Assembly: GCA_010093705.1 (NCBI GenBank)
Contig: MU006104.1
Location: forward strand, 556,992 to 620,991
Direction: 5' to 3'
Origin: Patellaria atrata CBS 101060
Lineage: Eukaryota; Ascomycota; Dothideomycetes; Patellariales; Patellariaceae
DNA: 64,000 nucleotides
In this document: positions 10,767-21,101 of the stretch, piece by piece
Position numbering within the stretch: the stretch's first letter is position 1
Layout: each line of letters opens with the position of its first letter
The notes under the pieces: generated by a model
Told to the model about the DNA's origin: nothing
Seen by the model: the letters and a program-made list of their open reading frames with translations, nothing else
The model's database searches: none
Program-made: the position numbers and the translations under genes

Positions 10767-12017
10767 CTTGCAGGCTCGCAATTGTGGTAGTCTAAGTCCT
10801 TAAAGAGTCTAACAATTTGATGGTTGAGCTGAAGACTTGAACGAGTTGCCTAAAGCGGGGTGTTTGACAGGATGGTGAGAAGGATTCAATAGGAGATAGT
10901 AATGGAAAATAGAAAAAGAAATTGCGAGGATAGAGGTAGAACTTGGAGTGTAAGTACAGGTTCACCAAGATATTCTAGTTGCTCAGCTATCGAAGGCAGC
11001 CTCTATTTACAACGAACTGAAAGAAGAGTTGATGGTGGGGTAGCAGGTAGGGTATGTGGTGCTTCTGGGGCGAGAACGCACCGCTCCGATTAGGCATGCA
11101 TGCCCGTGTATGGGCCACCCTTAACGTTGTTGGTTGTTCTTACCTGTTAGGCTGGCGGCAAGGCATACTTCAACTCTTCAGACCTCTTTTCAGCTGAAGA
11201 CAAGGCTGAAGGGTTACCAGTCAAATTGCCGCGTTATGATACGAAACACGTCCATAACACAACCCATCAAAGTCGAACTGTTGTACTACCATCTCGATAT
11301 GATCGTTGTTTGTTATACTGTACCGTCAAATTGTTGTTGTTACTGCAAAGTTACATGTCAGTGTCTGCCCCTGAGGTGAGGTGGCTGTTGTTCCCGATGA
11401 AGGCTCAAAAGATGCTCTCATGATCGGCACAAGGCTGGTATGTATCCTCCAACTTCAACGACACGCTATAGATGAGGCTCGGGGTGTCGCGTGTGTATGC
11501 ACATAACCGAATGGAGCAAACATTCCGAGTGGCATAGATAATGCTAGTACTTTGATCGTAGACGTCGTGGTATGCTTCATGATACTTGCAAGGTAGTTTT
11601 AAAACTAGGTATGACCGGTGAGAGCACACCTCAGGCATCTTCGAAGCATCACTAAGCGTGAGAGAAGAATCGGATCCAATACTTCATCTATAGGAAGAGA
11701 CGCATTAGGAAAGAATAAGGTAAGTAAAGAGACGGGAAGGTACCTTCGTCATCAGACCAAGCTTGCCATCTTATTATCCAAGCATGTGAAAAAGCAGACA
11801 CCCCTTGCATCATACTACATCATTCTCTTTAGAAGCTTGATTTTGGCAATTGCTCCATACCGTGTGTTACTGCCTTTATATATCCTCCCATTCAGCTCTA
11901 TACTTTTAATTATCTCTTTATTCATATTTCGCAAGGTACCAAACAACTGTTCTCAGAATCCAATCTATTCACCTAACAGAACAAATCCAACATCCACTCA
12001 ACCCTTGATATCTCACA
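10767..12017. other. Intergenic, about 1.25 kb, divergent promoters
   Basis: It holds the upstream regions of the CaM kinase (-) and the small membrane protein (+). The 180-codon open frame at 11618-12160 overlaps the real start of the next gene in another frame and looks non-coding. Nothing else was recognised. Confidence 0.55.
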
Positions 12018-12386
12018 ATGACATTCACATCCGTTGCTCTCTACACAATGGCCGTCCTAGGCCTCATCGGCATCGCCATCTCCGTCTTCGGTCTCCCCCC
12101 CGGATTCAAGCGCTACCTACAAGAGCAAGCGCTCAAGCAAATGGGCGAGAACAAAGCTAGCTACATGATGAAAGGTCAGTCTCCCCTATCCTCGCTCTAA
12201 TATCCCCCACATTCAATTAGCTGACCGCAAATAGACACGCTCGACAAGGTGCCCGATTCGGACATGCAGAATGTCAAAGACCTGAAAAGAGGCGTTGGCA
12301 ATATTGCCGGTGGCAGCTTGAACAACCCTCTCGGATCAGCTGTTGGCGATGCTGGAGACGATGCCACAGCGAGATTCCGCGGTTGA
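12018..12386 (+). CDS. Small single-pass membrane protein, unknown function
   Basis: Two exons (12018-12174, 12235-12386) encode 102 aa. The ATG follows a CACA context. Residues about 5-26 (VALYTMAVLGLIGIAISVFG) form one likely membrane segment, followed by a basic stretch (PPGFKRYLQEQALKQ). The second exon has a Gly/Asn-rich segment (NIAGGSLNNPLGSAVGDAGD) and ends DATARFRG. The intron (12175-12234) has a GTCAGT donor and a CTGACC branch-like site close to its TAG. I do not recognise the family. The short length, N-terminal anchor and clean splice support a real gene, perhaps a small ER or mitochondrial membrane protein. Confidence 0.65.
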
Positions 12387-12854
12387 GCCGAATAATCGGT
12401 CGTGGTTCCTAAGACTTAGCAATTGATGGTAACCTTCGAGACAAAACCCTAGGGTGGGGAATTTGGGTGTGATTTCCCTTACCCGTGATGACAGTACTGC
12501 GCCATTTGGGGGTGTTGAGGAAAAAAGAAGGAAAGGGGGTTGAAGGATAAATATATGGATACGAAATTATGAGAGCACGACTTCGTGAATTTGAATTAAA
12601 TAGTTAACTGTAATAACAACGCCGGATTGGCTTTTCTTCGCACCTTCCAAATCGTAAACCCGCTTAAAGTAAATACAACATAAGAAGTTGAGGTGAAAGC
12701 TAGCATACCAGTGCTTTCGTGTAGAGCGAACCCTTTCGCAGGACTCACTAACATAACTCCGACGCCAATTTCAAACCCGTAAAATCAGTCTCACAGATAA
12801 GGAAGAGAAGACAGATAGTTAAATGAACTGACACATACTCAATGCTTTATCCCA
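12387..12854. other. Convergent 3' flanks, 468 bp
   Basis: It lies between the stops of the small membrane protein gene and PEX13. It is AT-rich, with no ORF or repeat worth naming; it should hold both polyadenylation regions. Confidence 0.5.
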
Positions 12855-14275
12855 TCACGAGTAAAACTGCCCCTTTTGAAAGCTCTCAACGCCCATATCC
12901 CCCGCTTTCCCACTCACAACCGGTGGCTTTCCTTCCTTCAACCCCACCGTCGACGTCTCACTCGTCATTGTCTGCGTCCTGCTTCCCGGTTGACTCCCCG
13001 CCTGACTCCCCGGTGGCATAATCGCCTGCTGCTGTTTTCTCTGTACGGGTTCCAGGTACGGTTTCGGCAGGTACCCGACCCTACCATCTCTCGCCCTACA
13101 CCTCCACCACTCTGACTGATGGCCTAGAGGATCCGTCTTACTGAGTACAGCGACCAAATCACCCTTTTTGACTGCCAGATCGACACCTTGCACGTTTGAC
13201 GCGTTCGTGTCGGGCGTAAAGTCATACATGACGCGACAAAAGTCTAATTTACTCGGGTCCAACGGTTGCTGTGCCGCCATCGGGTCCGCAAGGTGCGGAT
13301 TCGCCCCCATGAGCCTTCTCTGCTCTTCTTCCTGCGACTTAGCGAGGGCCTTGATGAGTTTGCCCATCAGGTAGGGTAGGCCGAAAACGGCCAGAATAAA
13401 CATGATGAAAGGTTTCTTGGATGGACGAGGGGCTGCAGGAGAGCCGTCGGGCATCCGGCCGGTGAAGGTGGCGAAGTTGGAGGGGGTCAGCTCTTTGCTG
13501 CTGGCGGGTGGAGGGCGACCGGTGATTTTTGCAATTAGGGTACGCATCCAGCGCATTAAGGTGTAGATGCCGAGGACGGAGCCAAGAGTCTGGCGAAGAT
13601 TTCCGAATTGTTCGGCTACGGAGACCATTGCTATTGTATGTTAGAGAATATATCTCGGTTGAAAGAACTCAGGTCAGACGTACCGAAGAACGACGAATGT
13701 GTCGCCATATATGTGCTCTCCAACATCTGCGCAAAGCCCCCAAAAGCGCCTACTATGCTCTCGATAAGCTGGAAAGTTGCCTGTGTGCTTTGGCTGAAAC
13801 TCTGCGTCAAGCTAGGATTGTTTGGATCTCCAGGCATGCCCATCCCGCCGCCGTACATGCCACCCATACCGTATCCACCCATGCCGCCCATTCCGCCATA
13901 CATGCCTCCATATCCTCCGCCATACATGGAGCCATAACCACCCCCGAGGCGGGAATAAGGGGAAGAGTAGCTGTTCATGCTGCCGTAGCCATATGGTGAT
14001 GATCCGAAACGATTCGCCGTTGAGTAATTCGATGCGGTGGTGTTAACAACAGAGTTCAACGAGCTAGGTCTACTCGGTAGTGCAGGTGGATTCGCTCCTG
14101 TAGTGGTCGCTGTTGTTGTAGAAGAGGGGTTAGAGACTGGGTTGCTTGACGAGACGCCTGTACGTGTACCTCATTAGTGATCATTCTGCATGACAAAGAC
14201 AATTAACATACCGCTCGATGTAGGGGTTGCGTCACCGGCTCTTTCCCATGGTTTGGGAGGTGATGGTGAGGGCAT
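12855..14275 (-). CDS. PEX13: Peroxin-13, peroxisomal docking complex SH3 protein
   Basis: Three exons (14275-14212, 14157-13684, 13630-12855), 437 aa. The N-terminus MPSPSPPKPWERAG is the conserved start of fungal Pex13. Then come an Asn/Ser/Thr-rich linker and a Gly/Tyr/Met-rich YGG repeat region (about residues 60-125). A conserved block follows (TQATFQLIESIVGAFGGFAQMLESTYMATHSSFFAMVSVAEQFGNL) and a hydrophobic segment (FIMFILAVFGLPYLMGKL). The C-terminal SH3 domain covers FCRVMYDFTP to GYLPKPYLEPV, with the ALYDF-like motif and the SEWWRCR tryptophans. Pex13 sits in the peroxisomal membrane and, with Pex14, takes part in import of Pex5-bound cargo. Exon 2 joins exon 3 as SSFF-A-MVSV; the internal ATG at 13628 is not the start. 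Confidence 0.95.
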
Positions 14276-15158
14276 CCTCTGTGTGATTACGACGTTATGA
14301 AGACCTCATCGAAGCAAAGAGTGATGGGCCAGGTGCGCTCAAGTCTGCGCGGATGTCCGTGAAAGTTCGATGTTCAGGAAAACGAGGCGATGATGACGAG
14401 CGGGGATTGGCGGTAAAGTCGTTACCTTAGCGGTACGGGTCTTGTGGCTCGATTTATGAGCTATAACAGTGCGCTTTAAAAAGGATAAAGGATCCCTTGA
14501 AATTAGTGGTATTGCTGGTGGCATATGAAAGATAAGAGTAATGTTCAAAGAAAAATTGAGAGTTTGAATAGCGATGTGGTTGAACGCTTCCAGACTCGGA
14601 ATCTGGGGTGGGTGTCGGCTTTGCCGAGGTGCATCACATTTACAACAAGGACTGGAATTCGCGACCGAACTCCAGCCAACGGTACACTGTTCTTTTCTAA
14701 ATAATTCTACCTATCTTATCTATCTATTCAACTTGATCAAGTCTCATGATGTCGTTTAGATCAGATTACAACTAATATAATGTTAAGACGTTAAAAGTGT
14801 CGAAGATTGCAAACAGCGCAATAGATGGGAAGGAAGATATGAAATTTGATCGAAGTATTTTACTTCCTTAATCATTTGCGACTATCTAGGTACCAGTAAA
14901 TGTTACTGTAGCCGATGAAAACAGGAGCCTGCCCAATCTAGCATCGCCTCATCACATCGTAAATCGTCGGATCCTGAGATGTATCCGGATCAGCCTCCTT
15001 ATCAAGATAATACATACTGAACCCGTAACGCCCTTCTGTCTGTGCAGACATAACGCCGTTGTGTAGTCGCCAGGGCTGACACTCAGATCTCAATGTAAAG
15101 TATAAACAAGAATCGAAGAATTGTACTTTCGACAACGCCGTGGACAAGGAAATCAGTG
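14276..15158. other. PEX13 promoter and TOS1 3' flank, 883 bp
   Basis: It has no confident gene. It contains a hairpin-rich stretch at about 14570-14660 resembling the 5' half of a tRNA, and a 74-codon open frame (14938-15162) whose ATG overlaps the TOS1 stop. Neither is convincing. Confidence 0.5.
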
Positions 15159-16677
15159 TCATGCAAGGTCGAAGATGGAAGTCAAGATATTCTGGCGCGC
15201 ATCATCAGCTATCCCCATTATCGAGGATGTTGACTTGCTTGCTCCGAATGTAGTATCGTCATCCAGAATCTCGATATGAATTGAACCTTCATGCATAACC
15301 ATAGCGGCCTTAATAGTCTTCGATGTTGGACGAACAAAGTAGTTGGAATCGCCGCCTTGGTTGTGGACGGGTCCATGATAAGTCGATTTACAGCGCGTAT
15401 TGCCCGAATCAAGAACTTCGAAAAGGTCGAATTCACCACATCCGGATGTCCAGCAAGAGCATGATGCGTCGCCATATTGCAATGTTCGTGGAATTTGTGC
15501 GTTGAGCGTCCAGATAGCGGGCATATTCTCATTCCATCCGACTCTGCCGTCGTCTGGCATAGAGAACTCCATGAAAAACGCCTTTGACGGACCTCCAAAA
15601 CCCTCTGTCGAAATGTTGGCGAGATTCAAGTACAAGAGATTACAGACTTACCATAAGCAACAGTACCAGGACGAACGAAGCCACAGTTATCGCCATCACA
15701 GGGCTTATCAGAAAAGATTGCGAACTCTTTGTTAGACGGTATTCCGACGTCTCTGAGGACCTCAGGTGACGCGCAACCAGAAACTCCATCTGATCCGAGA
15801 TAGGAAAGCGAATTCCCAAAGGCACTATAAAAGGGTCAGCTGTTGATCATTCGAAATACTGTTCGATTACTTACTAGTCAAATACTCCGGAACCTTGACC
15901 GCCATAATGACCCAAGAAAACGAGTCCGTCCGCAATCGCTTGCTCAGCATTGTAGTACGCAATCTGGGTCCAGTCACCTGTTCCAGCTGGTTGCGGGGCA
16001 CTTTGACTCGGAGATGGTTTCGGGCGGGATTGCTCTTGCGCTGGCCGGCCAACCGAGGGTGATCCAAATGAGGGTGACACAACTGAAGGTGAACCGACTG
16101 TAGGCTGCGTAGCTTGTGCTGCTGATGGATTTTGCGCCGGGACTGCTACAGCAGGGGTGGGCTCGCCAGAGTACTCGTTGATCCAGGAGACTACTTGACC
16201 GTTGATTGTTGCGATAACTAGGTCACCAACCGCTCGCTTTTCTGCTTGAACGATGTCATTGTTTGGGACTACCGTATCCTTGCGCTTATGGAATGCAGAA
16301 TGGCCATGTCCACCGAGTCTACGCTCATGAATAGTGCGTTTTGCTGAGCGCGCTTTCTGCTGAGTTGATGCGCCAGGCACATAGACGGCGAATTGTTTGA
16401 GCTGGACTGGACCGCGAAAGTGGAAGGATATGTCTTCATCCATGGGTGCTAAACTTCCTTCAAAATCGAAATCGACGGAAGAGCATGTACGAGTGTTCTC
16501 GTTGAAACCGGTGACTTTCTTATAAGTTCCCCTACCACCGACGCCATGGTAACTAATACGCTGGACGGCTTGACAGTACCAATTCCCGTTGATCTGCTTA
16601 CTCGTGCCGGTGCAGAGGTCAGCCTGGACGCCTGCAGTCAAGGCTGTTAATGCTGCTGCCAGAGCGACACTGCGCAT
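15159..16677 (-). CDS. TOS1: TOS1-like secreted cell-wall protein (DUF2403 + DUF2401)
   Basis: Three exons (16677-15875, 15824-15652, 15604-15159), 473 aa, close to the 455 aa of yeast Tos1. A signal peptide (MRSVALAAALTALTAGVQA) leads into the DUF2403 region with GNWYCQAVQRISYHGVG and the TCSSVDFDFEGSLAPMDEDISFHFRGPV block. A Lys/Arg-rich part with dibasic sites and a Ser/Pro/Gln-rich linker follow. The DUF2401 region has FGNSLSYL, DKPCDGDNCGFVRPGTVAY, FMEFSMPD and Cys-rich CSCWTSGCGEFDLFEVLD. The last contains E-x-D-x-x-E, the pattern of GH16-type glucanase active sites. Tos1 proteins are wall-associated and linked to beta-glucan metabolism; enzyme activity here is inference. Confidence 0.88.
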
Positions 16678-19103
16678 CGTGAAAGAATGGAAGTGTTCAA
16701 ACAGTTTGTTTAGAGTTATGACTGTTGAAGTTGAATGGCACGACAATAAAAGAAACTGAATGTGGAAGATTGAAATTAAGGATCGACTTGGTAAGTTTTC
16801 TCTTTCCTGGGTTCTTGGCGTAAATTTGTTGTTTCAGTAGAAGAAAAGAGTGTGTGATGTTTTGAGCAAGTTGGAGAAAAAAGGAGTGAATAGGGCTTTG
16901 CCTGCACGTGGTTTTTAAGGTCACAGACCTGTGATGAAGGAGCGGTATGCTCTTTCAAACGATGAGCTTTACTGAGGTGACGAAAGAAAAGAATGACTGA
17001 TCATGCAAAGCAAGTCATTTAGGTCGATAGTTCTAAGAGAGCGTGAAGCGAAGAGTCAAGAATCCGTGTAACAAAACAGGACAGAATTTCACAAGTGAAC
17101 AAAGCTGGAGCTTCGCGCCGCTATATGTGTATGTTGAGTTTCATACGATGTGGTAGTACGGTACGGGATGAATGAACACCCAATGAGGCTTAGCGTCAGG
17201 TACAGACAATAAGCTTTGTTTCCCTTGTAGAACTACGAATTCTGCGCCAATCTTCATCCGTTGTCACCCTTTCTCGTTTGTTCTCACACCTCCCACCTGA
17301 AGCGCGGCGCAATCATAAAATCATGGGGAGCCGCTGAACGGCTGAAAGTTGTATCAGATCGAATGCGCCATACCGCTCTATGATATCTCATAGGCTATTA
17401 GACAAACTTGTCACCTTCATCAAACGCTGTACACAGGAGAACACTGTCCAACGATATCACATTTTTTACATGTCGTGGCTCTTGTATTTGCGAGCTCTTA
17501 TAAGAAAATAAAAACCTCGACTCTAAACTTAACCTTAACTCGACCAGAATCTTTTAATATACCAAAGCTACAGTATAATCAAAAGTTGAAAAGTCGACAA
17601 AGGAACCTGGAATTGCTTTCTTCCCCCCTCTTGGCGCGACGTTTCAAACCCACAAGGACCTCCTGTTTGGCGTTTCCATTTAAGGAGTCAAGGAGGAGCA
17701 AGTTCTTGGTTCATCTGAGTTTCATTTTACTTTATACGAAATCAAAGGTCATAATTAAAAAAATATAGCCACGTAGGGCCGAAGCATAGAAAACTTCTAG
17801 TCTATGATCGAATGTATCACAATGTGCGACGTGCGGAAAGTGACCAAGCCCCTGGCCAGCGCACACTGATTCCATGTAACCTAGTCAAGAGGATCTCTAT
17901 GTTACGACAACAGAGCAACAGCCGGTATTTCCATTGTTATCCAAATTCTAAGACTCTAGGCGCAAGCCAAGCTATACACCCAATTCTCGTCCATTTACTT
18001 CGTCCCTTAATAGTGTCTTTAGCCAAATCCATTCTGCGTGTTGGGACAATCGTCTACAGTAATTCGTAAAGAAGAGCCAAAGCTAGATTGATTTATGAAA
18101 AGAAGATCGGACGAATAGTTACCGTAGAAACGTAGAATTTTAATCATAAATACCAACATATAGAAAGACATGTGTACGAATGACCCATGCTTGCTAGAAG
18201 CGATTCCGATGTTGATCCCAACATATGGAATACACTGACTACGCCAGGGCATAGATGCCATGCAATAGCAGTCTTGCTATCATGAGAACAACATACCATA
18301 CTGTACAACACCTATAGAATGCACTAGTGGGATGATGATTTTCTATGGGATCAATCTAATCTGAAGTAAAGTCAGTCTACTAACCAAGGACATTGATACA
18401 AATTAAAGAGGGCGAATTTGGGTGCATATCAGAAGTCCATTTAGATCATCGGGGTTTTTATGCCCCTGACATAAGAGGTACCAGAAAATAAGTATACGGT
18501 AGTATCATCACTGGCAAAGGAAATTGGAATATAAGCAACAAATGACTTACTGGGTGCAATTATGTTCTCCATTAAAATCATTATCATCCCTTTCCCTGCC
18601 GTGGTATTCTTCGTCCCTGTACGCTCCCTTTCAGGCTGTCTCTACACCTACTATGTACAGTCTCTTCAAATCACATTATAATTGGGACTGAACCGTACGA
18701 CTATATCGTAAGCTTTGAGTAAGTGTACAGAGCACGGGGATCGATCATGATGACAGAAAAGATCAGTGAAGATATCTGTCGAGATGAATCGCTAGGGTTG
18801 GAAAGAAGTCCTCGTGCATGGAGAACTACCCTCCATGTTAGAGACAGTAAGCTGGGCCGATTACATGCAATGATGAAAGAAGTGTGATAGACATGACTGG
18901 AATATTAACAGATGGGTTAGATATTTTCCAGACGTTGAAGAACTGATGGAACATTTATATAAGGGCAGAAAATTTAGCGAAAGAATTCACGACCGAAGTT
19001 TTTCCGCCCACAAACCGCCTACCTCAAACAATTCCTCACCATTCTCAAATTCGCCAAATAGCAACATCTTTCGAAACCCCAGGAGTTTATACCAGCATCC
19101 AAA
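16678..19103. other. Intergenic, about 2.4 kb, divergent promoters
   Basis: It lies between the TOS1 (-) and RPS13 (+) starts. It is AT-rich. The 97-codon frame at 17475-17768 and shorter ones lack domain features or conserved-looking composition. A TATATAA at 18956-18962 probably belongs to RPS13. No RNA gene was recognised. Confidence 0.55.
18956..18962 (+). promoter_or_regulatory. TATA box candidate for RPS13
   Basis: TATATAA lies 142 bp upstream of the RPS13 start codon, followed by a C/A-rich leader, as expected of a strongly expressed fungal gene. Assignment is by position only. Confidence 0.4.
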
Positions 19104-19837
19104 ATGGGTCGTCTTCATAGCAACGGAAAGGGTATATCCTCCTCGGCGATTCCATACAGCCGTACACCTCCCGCATGGCTCAAGACCACCCCCGATCAGG
19201 TCGTTGACCAGATCTGCAAGCTCGCCAGAAAGGGTGCCACTCCATCTCAGATCGGTGTTGTTCTCCGTGACTCTCACGGCATTGCTCAAGTCAAGGTTGT
19301 CACTGGTATGCCATTGGATTCGATGCTGCCCATGTCGGGAACGACCATAACTAACAAAGAGCTTAGGTAACAAGATCCTCAGAATCCTGAAGTCCAACGG
19401 TATGATACAACCCATATAAATGTGGAATCTTTCGCAACCTCCATCAAAACCTTTTGGGCATATAGTCTTTTGGTTCTATTAGATTCCACATACAACCGAC
19501 AATGCGTCGCATTATGCCTCTGCTTGGTCAATATGACTGACGGAGTGATTTTTCGTAGGCTTAGCACCCGAGATCCCAGAGGATCTTTACATGCTTATTA
19601 AAAAGGTCTGTTAATTCACCGGGTTCTTCTGCAAAAATTGCGATATTGATACTCTCGATATAGGCTGTTGCTGTTCGCAAGCATCTTGAGCGCAACCGAA
19701 AGGACAAGGACTCCAAGTTCCGATTGATTCTCATTGAATCCCGTATCCACCGTCTATCACGTTACTACAAGACAGTTGGCGCGCTTCCTCCCACCTGGAA
19801 ATATGAGAGTGCCACCGCCAGTACTCTAGTCGCATAG
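19104..19837 (+). CDS. RPS13: 40S ribosomal protein S13 (uS15)
   Basis: Four exons (19104-19305, 19367-19399, 19559-19605, 19664-19837) give 151 aa, the exact size of eukaryotic uS15. The protein is nearly invariant: [56 protein letters not shown], and the C-terminal [20 protein letters not shown]. It is part of the 40S subunit and binds the central domain of 18S rRNA. Intron 2 (19400-19558, 159 nt) is more than twice as long as its neighbours and contains an 11-bp inverted repeat; RPS13 introns host snoRNAs in some eukaryotes. Confidence 0.97.
19420..19491 (+). other. Hairpin inside RPS13 intron 2
   Basis: ATGTGGAATCT (19420-19430) and AGATTCCACAT (19481-19491) are perfect 11-bp inverted repeats with a 50-nt loop. 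They occupy the middle of the unusually long intron 2. It could be a structured intronic RNA or a splicing or regulatory hairpin. No convincing C/D-box pair was found. Confidence 0.5.
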
Positions 19838-20166
19838 TTTGGGCGAGCGGGTAGCTTAGGTCGGGGAGTGATGGTCATTTATGCATAACTCATTCAGGTT
19901 CCTATCGACCTCGAGTGGCGCAAGAGGTGTTGAGCAACAAAAATGTAATGATTGCGAAATTAACTGGATTGATCAATGCTCGTGCAATGAATTGCTGTGT
20001 CTTTACTACATATATTTATACAAGTTGAGCGCTGAAGCTCACCAACGCAACGAACCACTATTAGAGTTCTACTGCTTCACTTCACACATCTTATAGATGA
20101 TGTTAGTGAACCTAACGCCGTCGCTATGCATATTCAGAAAAACATCTTTTGTCCATCCATAGAACC
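19838..20166. other. Convergent 3' flanks, 329 bp
   Basis: It separates the RPS13 and SDC1 stops. No coding or repeat signal was seen. Confidence 0.5.
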
Positions 20167-20844
20167 CTAAGAACCTTCGACCTCTCTGCTTCTTTCCGCC
20201 AGGAACTCAGAAAGCCACTGTAAGGGCTTAGCAGGTCTAACAAGAACACGGACGAGTTAGCTGGTGGCTATTGGGTTTCTCTCAACCCCGAAATTTCTAT
20301 TTTCGGTCTTTGCCTGAGGTCCACTCACTCATTCACAGCTAACAGCTTCATTCCTTCCAACAAATGCGGCGTAACCTTCTGATTGAGATAAACACGTGTG
20401 GGTGAACCGTGAGGATTTGCCGTCTTCGGAACCGGTACGGAAGCTTGGGTATGAGGGTGCGGCGAACTACGCGCTTGCGATGCCTGCGCTGGTGCTGTTA
20501 TCGAAGGAGGTGTAGAGACCACCGGTGTCACTGGTGCTGTAGCCGTAGGTGGACCCGCAGGGAGGGAAATAGTAGAAGGATCTACCACTGATATTTCCTG
20601 GCATAGAGTTAGAAAAGTTTGAATATACAGAGAGCATGTGCGCGAGAGGATGATAATTTACAGGTACGGTAGCTTGATCCGCCATCAATACATCTTCGGG
20701 GGCAGTGATGCCATTGGGTTGGAGAGTCTCAGTATCTTGAGATAATGCTGTGAGAGCGGGATCAATTGCTCCTGTGAGGGCAGGGTCAATTGCTTCTGTG
20801 AGAGCAGGATCAATTAGGCCCATCACTGGTATTTCTGAAGACAT
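20167..20844 (-). CDS. SDC1: COMPASS complex subunit Sdc1 (Dpy-30 family)
   Basis: Three exons (20844-20662, 20597-20329, 20236-20167), 173 aa. The C-terminal Dpy-30 motif is split by the last intron: PTRVYLNQKVTPHLLEGMKL, LAVNE, then P-A-K-P-LQWLSEFLAERSREVEG. It forms the dimerisation helices that bind Bre2/Ash2. The N-terminal 130 residues are low complexity, Pro/Thr/Ala-rich, with three copies of IDPALT encoded by a 24-bp tandem repeat (about 20750-20820). Sdc1 is a subunit of the Set1/COMPASS histone H3K4 methyltransferase in the nucleus. Its start faces the SF3B1 gene across 257 bp, a likely shared promoter. Confidence 0.9.
20750..20820. repeat. 24-bp tandem repeat in SDC1 coding sequence
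   Basis: Three near-identical 24-bp units on the minus strand each encode IDPAL(T) plus a variable linker (EA, GA). The repeat keeps frame. Confidence 0.8.
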
Positions 20845-21101
20845 TTTGATGTTTGCAGATTGTATTCCAGCTTGGGAGGTGCCTGTTGTCTCTACTCTAA
20901 TCGTAACCGTCTGAATATAAAGTTCCTGAATAAGCAAGCGCCAAGCCTTATGAATCGACTACATTGAGGCAACTCCCCTCAAGTTTCCATCACCTATTCA
21001 CTTTCCGATACAAGTCGATCTCATCCCTTATGCGATCCATTAATTTAACATTCTCTTAAAATTTCATCTCGTAATCGCGCGACCTCATCGCAGACGTTAC
21101 G

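Noticed and set aside
11618-12160. 180-codon frame over the leader of the small membrane protein
   Set aside because: It overlaps the spliced gene in another frame and has a Leu/Ile/Pro-rich low-complexity product with no domain.
14565-14660. tRNA-like D arm and anticodon arm (CCAGA-CTCGGAA-TCTGG)
   Set aside because: No TTCGANT T-arm or matching acceptor stem follows, and the implied anticodon does not fit the long variable arm, so it is not a working tRNA; at most a decayed fragment or chance hairpins.
17475-17768. 97-codon frame between TOS1 and RPS13
   Set aside because: Serine/leucine-rich product from AT-rich DNA, no motif, no splice signals.
19400-19558. Intronic C/D-box snoRNA in RPS13
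   Set aside because: A CTGA near the 3' end is present but no good TGATGA partner near the 5' end; only the hairpin itself is reported.
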